A stretch of 64,000 bases of DNA from Agarophyton chilense. Lineage: Eukaryota > Rhodophyta > Florideophyceae > Gracilariales > Gracilariaceae. The stretch spans positions 1,736,001 through 1,800,000 of the forward strand of contig JARGXX010000071.1 of the NCBI GenBank assembly GCA_030374765.1, in the 5' to 3' direction. Numbering within the stretch: the stretch's first letter is position 1; every line of letters starts with the position of its first letter. Positions 34,774 to 44,265 of this stretch are shown here, in pieces. The notes below the pieces were generated by a model, which saw only the letters and a program-made list of their open reading frames with translations, searched no databases and had not been told where the DNA came from. The position numbers and the translations under genes are program-made.

Positions 34774-36771
34774 TTAAACGGGAGGAACCGCCGGAGCGGG
34801 TTGCAAAACCGCAGGGTTTGAGTTAGCACCTAGAAGGGGATCCGTCAAAGGATCTGATGGCGCAGCAGCAGAGACGATCGCCAGATTGGCCACCTGACGG
34901 GTGGCCAGTTGGTACATGTCCAACTGGAACTGATTCCGGAACTCACCAAGTTGGTTCAGCGCCTTCATGTGTTGCGCATGGCGTGGCAGCAAACCTTCAA
35001 GGAGCGTTAATGCAGCAACCATGGAGGTAGGCCCAGTCCTCGGAAAGTTGGGGACTCAAGACTGGCGAATTCGAGCCAGCAAACCGACCACGGCCGGAGA
35101 ATCCATCATAGGTTGAGGCGGAGGACGAGCAATACCCGCCAACAGAGGTTGAACCGGACCAGAAACCCGCGAGGAGCTCGGTTGACTAGGAGTCACACCC
35201 GTAGGGGTAGGCGGCTTATGACCTTGAGGTAACGCCTCGGACGGGAAGGGACCAGCATAACGACCAACAGGTGTCTCCACACTACCTTGATAAGGTTCGG
35301 GGCTCGCGGGAGCTCTATGAACAGGAGGCTCCCCGGGATAATATTGGGCGTGGCGAGGCAATATCTCCCAAGTTGCCGGATCAAAAGCCTCCCAACCTTA
35401 ATGGGAATCCCAATGGTAATTCTCGCTCTGCTCGAGATACGAGTCCAAATCCTTCACGGTATAATCGGTCCCCTGAACGATGTTCTTGTAACCAAATCGG
35501 AGAATATCCTGGGCAACCCTCGGAGGTATGAAGAAGATGCGACCTACAGGTTGAACATCATCTCGGTATATGTCAGAGTCGGGATTACGACAATCCCAAT
35601 CGATACCGTAACGGGCGGCCTCCAGAGCCAGGATGGCAACCAACACGGTCCACTCCGAAAAGGTAATCGACCAAATAAGGTAATACCGTTCCAGGTTCCG
35701 AGAGATCTGACTCCCGAAGTACGCCAAAACCGGCGGAGTGGGCACGCTCAGCGACCACAGAACCTCATAGGACTCCCACCAATCTGGTCGAAGCACGTAC
35801 CAATCTCGTCTGTCCTTCGTAGGTTGTGAAAAGTACTCGACATTATGAAACATATGCATGACGCGAGTGTAAGAGTTGCGAGTGCGAACGCGACTCTCCG
35901 TTGCTGCATCCTCGCCCCACCTACTACGGTCAGTCCAATTGATAGTGGTGAAAGGCCGATTCAGGGAAAACAAGTCAGGTGAAACCGGAAGGTAAGTTTC
36001 CGGAATATACGGGTACTGGCACACTCGCACCACCAATCGATGGTAATAATCCAGCTCCGGTTCGATGCGCACATACAGCATGTCGCTCGGATACATCGGC
36101 GGGATGGAATACCTCAAAGTTGTATGACACTGCCGACTCTGGTAACATTGCATTCGACCCTGACGAGGTTGAGACTCTTGGTCCCTTCTCTCCAAAAGCA
36201 ATGGGACGGAGAGAAGGCGTTCGCAGTCCCAACGGGACAAACCCAAGTAGGTATCCAATTTTGGTCTGGTAAGAGCTGCCGGCAATGACCAATTCCCCAC
36301 CGCCACAGGCCAATTGTGCTTCAACAGGTCACTGTGAGTCACCTGGTCGAAGGCAACACCAAAAGGTCCATACTGATTCGTCTTCCGGTTCGCCGTACTA
36401 AACACGGGATTATGAGCCCAATTGGTTTGTGTTTTCGAAGGAAGTCCATCGCTGTGTTGGGATGGGTCAGCCAAAGTCCCAGGGGAGAACTGTGTCGCAG
36501 GGACAGGCACGCTGCGAAAACCAATGTTGGTAGGCGTTCGAGAAGCCGAGCGAGTCACCCTCTTGGTAATACCCCCGCGTCTACGGCCACAAGATGGACC
36601 GCTACCGGGCATGGTTGGGAAGGCCGTAACTCGACCCGACGAACGAGGTGATGACTCGACCTCCACCGCCGCGGTGAACACCAGCGGGTATTCATCCTTC
36701 TGAAGTGGAGCTTCCTCGGTCCGTTCTGAGAAGACGGCCAACGTATCCTACATTTCCGGTACTCCCGACAT
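34774..36771 (-). pseudogene. Antisense ORF of chromovirus G2 (env position, unknown function)
   Basis: From ATG 36771 (MSGVPEM) a single minus frame runs 666 codons to TAA at 34774. There are only three internal stops (36748, 35398, 35056), and 447 codons are uninterrupted (36741-35398). It lies between the chromodomain and the 3' LTR and does not overlap pol. The N-terminal part is basic and Ser/Pro rich. The middle is rich in Trp, Tyr and Pro, with a core near 35690-35800 (YVLRPDWWESYE, then PPVLAYFGSQI). This aligns gap-free with the antisense frame of G1: 10 of 33 positions are identical and most others similar. The C-terminal 200 codons are Pro-rich and then helical. No known domain is recognised. 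A retroviral envelope is unlikely because no signal peptide or membrane anchor is evident. Confidence 0.7.
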
Positions 36772-37785
36772 CGACCTTATACGTGCAACAGTTTCCAGCG
36801 TACGGTCGAGAGCGGTTCCAGACCTTTGAGGTATCGTGGAGCGGGACCAATCTGACCTTAAAGGCATAACTGCAGGTTTATCAATCCCATCGGATCGCCG
36901 ACTTCTTCAACCCCAATGGTAACCGGCATCTCACGTCTCTCGAGCGCTGGTGCTGCTTGTGGGGACGACCCACCCCTTCGAGGTATCGGTGACGAATTCA
37001 CGATGCGGCGCGAGGTGCATCGACGTGGCACCGAATGGGTTCGAACGCGTGCGTGGAGGCAGCGCGATCCTGTCATCGCCTTAAGGGTAAACCGGAATGC
37101 AAAACCGGAAAAAGGTCACGCAGTTACCGACGGGGCCGCTCAACACCAATAAGGTCTCACAACCGGAAACTTCCACCACGGACCCATGTCAATATCTCAA
37201 TGGTTGTATCGACGCAGGCTCAGGTCCCACCGGCGCCAGGGGTCAATCCTTACAAGGTAGACAAAACCTGAAAGTTCGAGAAGCCAGGAAACCTTCAGGG
37301 AAACTCGGAACGCACGATTACGGTCGCGACGCCGCCAAATAAGGGCAGCAATACCTGAATAGTTTTCGAGCCGTGGAAACGACCAGGCGGGACGGCGCGC
37401 GCAGGGACCTAGGAGGGAAATGAAGTTTGAGTAACCGAGAAGGGTGCGATGCCAACTTTGTTAGAAAGTGGGTTTTGCGGAAGCAGAATCGCAAGCAAGC
37501 AGGGCCACTACCGAAAAGGTGTCCGCGAGCGCGCTAGTTACACTGCATCGCCTTCATGACAGTTCTTACATGAATGGTTGTCGCTCAATTCGTGCGCCGA
37601 CGTCGTCGCGCGCCCTCCCCAACCGATACTGGCGCCGAGTTCTGAACCTCAAGGGATCGCGCGTCGCGCACCATGAGCAACCGACGGCGGAAACCACTCC
37701 AATGCACGCGCCGGTGTCACTCGCTATACCTTTATGGTTTGATGGAAGGAGACACGGGGCGTGTCTCACGGTTAGGAAGGGGGTC
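36772..37785. other. Untranslated region between antisense ORF and G2 3' LTR
   Basis: About 1 kb with no frame that I can support. The purine run at 37774-37783 next to the LTR is the probable polypurine tract for plus-strand priming. Confidence 0.5.
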
Positions 37786-38418
37786 TGTCGTATAGTGGCA
37801 GAAAGCTTGACCCTTGAGGTTGTCGATATACTACACTGACCTTGTAGGTGATGTATGCAAGGGATCATCGGCCACGCAGCTCCGGGCGAGCTACCATCTA
37901 AATGTTGTCAGCCACGTGTAGTGTTGACATGTACCTTCTGGTTGAATGATTGTTAGTAATTGTAATTGTAATTATATTTATTTTAGTACAGTAGTGGAGT
38001 GGCCACCTGGAACTGTAGCCAGTGCTGGCCAGGTCTCTGACACTAGGTCAGAGACCGTGCCTTGCTGGCAGCTCCCGGATGATCTGGAGAGTGCAGTCCA
38101 CTGCATACAGGGAACTGCACCTCCTCCACCCTAGTCTGATAAATGAGGCACCACTTGGGTCACAACTATACCTTTTGGTTCATTGTTTCTCAACTACCAC
38201 ATAGGTTTTACCGCGTGTCGACGCCTACCATCGTTCACCTACATGGTATAGGCTGGTTGCTCCGCCGTTTGCGCCTGCGGGTTTTCACGGTGCCCTATTA
38301 CCATCGAGGTTTATTACGTCTACCTTCTAAAGTTGAGCGTCAACACGCTCCCTAATGTTGAACGTCACCACGCTCTCGAGTCAAGACAGTAGCACACCCC
38401 AGAAGTGATTTTACGACA
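37786..38418 (+). repeat. 3' LTR of G2
   Basis: Direct repeat of 26526-27133. It is longer by about 25 bp because the segment GTTGAACGTCACCACGCTC near 38358 is a duplicate of the adjacent sequence. Otherwise it is nearly identical. Confidence 0.93.
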
Positions 38419-38921
38419 GGTCTGCGAGATGCCAAGAACTCTTAAGCGATCCGGACGTTCTGTCCATTATGTACTTCTTGCGACAAATTTGTTCTATACC
38501 AGCCCAAATTGTTCTGTTTCATTGGTTGCAGCCTTTGTTGGACTGCTCAATCCATGCCTTGGCCAAATACAATGTTTCAGTTTCCGTAAATGCCTTTCCC
38601 CTTCCACTTCTTTAGCATGTTTTTGATTCATAATCTTCCTGTCGTTCGCTGTCTTGCTCAAATATTTGATGATTGTTTGATATGGAAGACTCGCTTATAG
38701 CACTTCCTTGAATCTTACCGTGCATCTTTGGAAGCATATGGGGAGAGAATAACCGTAATCAACGGCGATTTGTTTCCATCCAACTTTGCTACTTTAGTTT
38801 TCGTGTTCGTGAGAGGTGGGGTTATTTTATGCGGTGTTTCTGGCGCAATGGTTTTATTTGTTGGATGCAGGTCATTTGGTCCTGGATATTGGAAAGTGTC
38901 CCCATCAATGTTGGGATGCAT
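38419..38921 (-). pseudogene. Harbinger Myb/SANT-like ORF1, N-terminal part
   Basis: ATG 38921 opens a Pro/Thr/Lys-rich head to a stop at 38715. The next frame from about 38610 gives GKAFTETETLYLAKAWIEQS and, after one TGA, RTSGSLKSSWHLAD, the F-x-E-E-D...L-x-AW...SLQ-S-RW pattern of the Myb/SANT-like domain in PIF/Harbinger ORF1. Reading passes into the C-terminal part at 26525 once G2 and one target copy are ignored. Confidence 0.75.
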
Positions 38922-39329
38922 TCGTTTTGGGCGGAGTTGTATGGCTTATGTTACAGACAAAGTGGGAATAAAAGCGTTTCTAGTTCCCGACGAACTTGGG
39001 AGCGTAGCTGTTAAGATCTACTGAAGGCATACTGTGCCGTAAGAGCCTTTTATCACCACCTTGGCTTAACTGGCGGCGCTGATGTTCAGGAGAGTATAGC
39101 ACAAGTGTTGTGATTGGTCGCTCGAAAGGTCATTGCTGATTAAATTTTGGTCGAACCGTTTCTTTTCCCATTTATATATTTGCAGGGAATGGAAATGAAA
39201 ATAGAAATGCAGGGGGCAAAAAAGAAACCCAAAATGGCAATCGAAACGCTCGTAGGGATGTCTGCCCCACAGCAGTTTCTAATATTTAGAAATATTGGAC
39301 GAAATAGCTCTCTGGTAGGCTTGCTCTTA

Positions 39330-41026
39330 GAACATCCCCACCAATGGTGGGTTAAAATCAGCAGAACAGCAAATTAGGAGTCTCCCGGTTCGTCTCCCAT
39401 TGGAAGGCGTATAAATGCTGATTTGCTGATTTGCTTAAATCAGCAATTTTCGCACCGGTACCATCTTCATCAACGCTAACCCTCGCTGTTGCACGCACGA
39501 CATAGATGAAATATGGTTTCCAGAGCAAGGCAAATGATCCACGTCTTTGCGATGGCAGCGTCTTTTAGCAGTGTTAAGTTTGCGCTATTTGAAGCTATCT
39601 TTCGTTCGTTTGCCTTAGTCGCTAGTGTTTCTGCGGTTTGCGCTGGCGACCGTGAAAACAGTAATGTCCAACGTAACATGGGCTCTATTATGATGATAAA
39701 AAAGTGACGCAACGGCAAAAAGGTTGTTTTAAAGAATTATCGGTTATAGGAGATTTGCACGTATGTATCGCAGAGAGCATCGAGTTTGCCTGCTTCAAGT
39801 GTTTTGCCGCAAATTGTACCTGATCTTAACCAATGGGCAATTTCCAAATGTTTGCTTCAATCGCACCAGTTCAAAAACCATAGAAGCAAATTAGCTCGAT
39901 ATACACGCTACAATTCTGCTAGTGCTGCTTTTTTGACAATTTTGGAGACAGGTGCGGTCGACTAGGTAGATGAGTTGAAGAAAATTGAATCATTTGGTAT
40001 TTTATTCATGCCCGATGTAGATGTTCTAATACATACGCAAATATAGCACCACTTTTGTGTGAAAGTATCCACCATCTTTCACGCAAGTGCTTTTACATAT
40101 TCAAATACAAAAAAAATGTAGAGGATTTTTTCCTAGAAGCTACGAAGAATGCTGTTGCAGAACAAGGAGTGACAAAAACTGTCACATGGTAACAGAAGAA
40201 GTTCACACGTAAAGAAAAAAAGAATACACTGCATTCGTAGCAAATCTGTATAAATCAGGGCTTGACGGCGACGATCCAGTACTGTTTGACACAACTGGAT
40301 TCTTCCCATATATGCAGAAAATCTAAAAAGAAAATGCACGCCATGACCCACCAGCTTTCATTTTGACGTAATTTTCTACGCTATTGAGTCAGACTTCAAT
40401 GTCTATTTCTCGCAAACAAATGAAGCGCATACATTGAGATATGATGGAAAAATATACTATGACTTTAAAACAGCAGCATGCGGTAGTAATAGACCACCTT
40501 CAGAAACCTTACTCGGAAAAGAAAAAAGGCTTGATGTGCTTGAACTTTTTACTGAAAAAGTCAAGATTTGACGCGTTTTTTCTGCTATTTGATTCATATC
40601 GTTCTGTAGTCGTAGTCTATTCTCAATCATTCGAAACGCGCATTAGATATATTTCTGTGTCTTGTTTGTGATGCTTTACAACGGATTAAGCACAGGATTA
40701 CATTTATACTCTCGTTTATTTGTAGTCTACGTCAAATTCTATTCCAAAGTGAATGCGCAATCGCGAATGAAATACAGTCACACTTTCACATCTAAAGTGA
40801 CAAGATCTGAAATATTAGATTTAAATTAAACACCAATTTTAATGTTGCTCTTTAATGAAGACCTATCATAAATTTATGAGTGTTAGAGAACATCCGGTCG
40901 TCCAATTTTGGAGTAAACGAACCTAATATCGGCTATTGCAATTGCAAAGATTACCACACTGGGATATCTGTAGAGCAACGCGTGCGCGTATAACCGCTCG
41001 GGGCACAACTCATATGGCGTCCGATA
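39330..41026. other. Unassigned AT-rich sequence, possibly decayed mobile element
   Basis: No recognisable gene. A plus frame at about 40360-40570 is open for some 70 codons (contains RYDGKIYYDFKTAA) and looks protein-like but matches nothing I know. Multiple stops surround it. Short GCTGATTT repeats lie near 39418-39450. Confidence 0.4.
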
Positions 41027-41756
41027 TGTCGGGGACCACGTTGGTGATTTTATGAGTAATATTAGTTTTAAGTATTTTAGACACCCTAAAAGGTATGTTA
41101 GTTAAGTCTTTACAGTAGCACCGTAGTGGACGGATGGATGTGCAAGGCTGGAGTTGCACGCATGATACGTGTATGGAACGGAATTGGTTTGCACCACTAA
41201 AGTCTACACATGTACCTCACTGTCTAGAATTAACTTAAGTGATGGCTTCACCGCTATCGCTACCACCAAGTAAATGTTAACAGAGTTCTTGGCTTTAGAT
41301 TATGTCGCCTACGCGAGTTTCTATCTCTTAACGGGAGAAACCGCGACCGGTTTGGCTAATCTATCCCCTCGAGAAGCTCAGGCGTCACTGTACCATTTTT
41401 ATTGGCGTGTGTCTTTCTTTTGATGGTTTTCCTGTGTTTAGGTCAGTACACCTCTCCTGTGTAGGGTTGTCTTTACCCGTCTTTATTTCGTTTTATCTAG
41501 TGTGGATACCCCTTTCATAGGTCTGTACGCTTGGTCGTGCGTCTTATTTCGCCCTACATTTTCGACCCACACTTTGCCGTTGTCCGCGGAATATTTTTCT
41601 CTTTGGATCCCCTTTTGATTTTCCTCCTTTTCCTGGGTTCATCACCTTTGTAGGTATTGCCTGAACCACCGTGGTCTTACACCCACGCATCGATGGCACG
41701 AAGGCTCGTTCGCCAAGTTACCCTTCTTCAGGAGAGAGGGATTGGAACCCCCGAGA
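41027..41756. mobile_element. Possible solo LTR
   Basis: Starts TGTCGGGGACCAC and ends near GGAACCCCCGA, an inverted-repeat pair typical of Ty3/gypsy LTR ends. The interior is non-coding, with several CTTTGTAGG/CCACCC-type segments. The final CA is missing and no second copy is present, so this is tentative. Confidence 0.3.
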
Positions 41757-41929
41757 GGTATTTTCTTATCTGCGATTGCTCTAAAATATCTTTTGTAACA
41801 TGTATAGATAGATAGATAGATATATATCTCTATATATTAGCAGTACTGGTCGCATAGACATCTCAATCATTTTACGTGTGTTAAATATCAATAGCTCTCG
41901 CGCAATACGGTAAACATTTTCTGGAGATA

Positions 41930-43226
41930 AAGTCTGTTTCAAAATCATATCCCTCGCGCGAATTTTGCAAAAATCGACGATTTGGCTATAGTAAAACTAA
42001 CAAAATCATTGTGAAAAAATTTTCAAGTAAATAACCTGTTTCAAAAACATAACCTTTATTGAATCCTTTTTATTCTAACGCGAGTTCAGTAGTTTATTTT
42101 TGCTCCTTTAGCCTTTATAACACTTATACAACGCTTTGGCATTGATTCTATGAAAAGATTGATAGAATTACAGTCAATCTTTTCCCAGCAATCTTTGATA
42201 CAGTTTTTAGATCAAAAACTGTATCAAATTGCCATCCTTGCTCATAAACCATTCGGGCCAACATTCCCCAAATGTTTTCGATAGAGTTGAGGTCAGGAGA
42301 GCGCGCAGGCCATTCCATAACCGACATATTTAGACTACTGAACCACTGTTTCATAGAATTAGACTTATGCACAGGTGCATTATCTTGCTGAAAAATGAAT
42401 TCTTCTTCGTGCATACAGTATGAAAAAGGTAAAAGATAGTTTTCTAGAACCTCAGCATACTTCTCAGAGTTCATTTTAGTTTCAACAAAAGCCATTTCAG
42501 TTGCTCCTTTCGTAGAGATTCCAGCCCAAACCATTACTGATGCGCGTCCTGAATGTCTGGTCACAAATTATTTGTTTTCTTTTCGTAGATCATGCCAATA
42601 AAATTTATAGCAATCTAGACCATCAAGGTTAAACTTTTCTTCGTCGAAAAAGATAAAATTATTCCATTCCGTTTTTTATAAGCCTTTTGAGCACACCATT
42701 CAACTCGATTCTTCTTTTGAATATCTTTTAAAAGAAAAGTTTTCCTCATTTTTGTGTACTTGAACAAATTTTGACGGTTGACTTCACGCTATATTGTAGA
42801 ACTTGATAGAGGCCAATTAAGAATTTTGACGATTTTTCTGCAAGTTGAAGTGTTATGGCATAGTTTTCGCTTAATTTTACGCTTATCTGACAGGGATAGT
42901 GACGTAGGACGGCCGGTTGAACGCTTTTTTACGTATGTAGCGGGGTTTTGATGAAGTTGCTGATTGTTTTTGGGCTGCTCTTGAGTTTTCGGGCTATATC
43001 TGCTGGAACAATACCCTGACCTACTAATTCCATGATTTCCAGCTGTTCAGAGCGTGTCAGAGGTGCGCCACGAGCCATAATTGAGCAAATGATTGTATAA
43101 AGGATATACTTTTGAAACAGTGTTATTGACTTAATGGTTTTTATTTGTTGTGAAATGTGCTCTACAGTACGGGAAATGCCTTTTTGGCGCAGTTTTTGTA
43201 AAGGGATTTGTTTTTGAAACGCACTG
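41930..43226 (-). mobile_element. Tc1/mariner-type transposon, copy C (1297 bp)
   Basis: It is flanked by TA at 41928-41929 and 43227-43228. On the minus strand it begins CAGTGCGTTTCAAAAACAAA and ends with the complement of AAGTCTGTTTCAAAATCATA, the same inverted repeats as copy B. It is full length but with a broken transposase. Confidence 0.95.
42148..43078 (-). pseudogene. Tc1 DD34E transposase, copy C
   Basis: ATG 43078 (MARGAPLTRSEQLEIM) starts the helix-turn-helix domain, which breaks near 42930. The catalytic half is open from 42564: VMVWAGISTKG, QQDNAPVHKS with the second Asp, SIENIWGML with the Glu 34 residues further on, then a shifted tail. It is the same family as copies A and B. 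Confidence 0.9.
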
Positions 43227-43805
43227 TAAGTGCGTCCATAACATTTGCCTTTTTTTTCGTCAGCAGTGAAAAACAACTTTTCGCCAAACATTTACAAGAT
43301 TTCTTTCGAGTCTTCTAAACAGCTGAGAACACAGAACCCGCTCCGATACGCAGTTGAAATGCGAGTTTTTGGCAAGTTGTATCTACGCTGTACATGAAGA
43401 AATAAGCAAGGTTTAGGTCAGATGAAAGTGGTGCGCGATAGTTTCTTGTAGAATTCTTCAGGGTGCATAGTGGAAATAAAAAGCACAGATATGGTAGCAA
43501 AAATTTGAAACAAAAATTTCCACGTCGCTGCGCTTTTTAAAGGCCCGTCTAGTTCATACTTTGTGAACTACGACTATATGTTTTGTGCTACTGCAATTTG
43601 TTTTGTTGGTTGGTTTGCGTTTGTCTTTTTTGGTAAGAAAAAAGATGTCAGTTAAGTCTCACAATGTGGCAAAGGAGGAGCGCAGAGATTTATCTTCATC
43701 TTCGGTAGCTGCAAAAAAGGCAGCAAGAGCTACAAGCAAAGGACGTCTTGAGAAAATGGGAGGAGGTGAAATTGTGTTGCATCGAGAGTGCGCTTTGTCT
43801 TCTGT

Positions 43806-43832
43806 TTGGGGTCGCTCCCCCCGCGACCCCAA
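43806..43832. repeat. Perfect 10-bp hairpin stem
   Basis: TTGGGGTCGC pairs with GCGACCCCAA around a 7-base C-rich loop. Confidence 0.7.
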
Positions 43833-43874
43833 TCTTGTGTCTGCGGGTTGGCAAACATGGACAATACAGTCTGC

Positions 43875-43909
43875 ACCCATAAAAATGGGAAATCTCCCAT
43901 TTTATGGGT
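43875..43909. repeat. Inverted repeat, about 15-bp arms
   Basis: ACCCATAAAAATGGGA pairs with TCCCATTTTATGGGT with one bulged A around a short loop. It lies 45 bp from the preceding hairpin. Confidence 0.75.
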
Positions 43910-44265
43910 TCTTTGGACAGGAAATGAGTTGTCCTGTGTCGGCGTAGAAAGGCCTCAGGTGTCAGGCGAACAGGCTCTCAAAATGCCTTTTATTTATGAC
44001 ACAGTTTTTATAAAAAACAAACCCCTTCTGATTGCTATCCATGTCGAACAATCAGGCGCGTTAAGACTCGAATCCTGGATGCATCCACCTCCGCGAAACT
44101 CAGACAAGACACAGTAGTAAAGCATTAAAATCACGCTTAGGAATACTATGTTCCTTTCAACTTCATTGTCTGGGTGACCTACTATTAGTGTGGGATAATC
44201 TCTGCTCGTTTGCATCAAGTTTTACAGTCACTAAGTTCGCATTATCCAAGATCGAAACTGAGGAC

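Larger units (their letters stand above)
26526..38418 (+). mobile_element. Ty3/gypsy chromovirus G2 with antisense ORF, degenerate
   Basis: 11.9 kb between direct LTRs 26526-27133 and 37786-38418, flanked by GGGCT and GGTCT (a 5-bp target duplication with one change). Order on the plus strand: primer-binding-like site, gag, zinc knuckle, protease, reverse transcriptase interrupted by a solo LTR, RNase H, integrase, chromodomain. Then comes a long minus-strand frame, a purine run (AGGAAGGGGG near 37774) and the 3' LTR. The interior is full of stops, yet the two LTRs are almost identical. Confidence 0.95.
23502..39326 (+). mobile_element. PIF/Harbinger DNA transposon, inflated by nested insertions
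   Basis: Both ends carry the 15-bp inverted repeat GAGCAAGCCTACCAG and are flanked by TTA (23499-23501 and 39327-39329), the TWA duplication of PIF/Harbinger. A subterminal variant of the repeat lies at 23576. It encodes the two expected convergent genes: a DDE transposase (+) and a Myb/SANT-like protein (-). Both are decayed. A 444-bp SINE-like element sits in the first, and the 11.9-kb chromovirus G2 sits in the second. Without these the element is about 3.5 kb. Confidence 0.93.
43229..44187. other. Unassigned region with two strong hairpins
   Basis: A plus frame 43585-43947 (121 codons) is open, but its translation crosses two inverted repeats and has no family features. I do not call it a gene. 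The promoter of the gene at 44266 should lie in the right part. Confidence 0.4.

Noticed and set aside
43585-43947. 121-codon plus-strand ORF as a gene
   Set aside because: Its translation runs through two inverted repeats and shows no family feature or compositional support.
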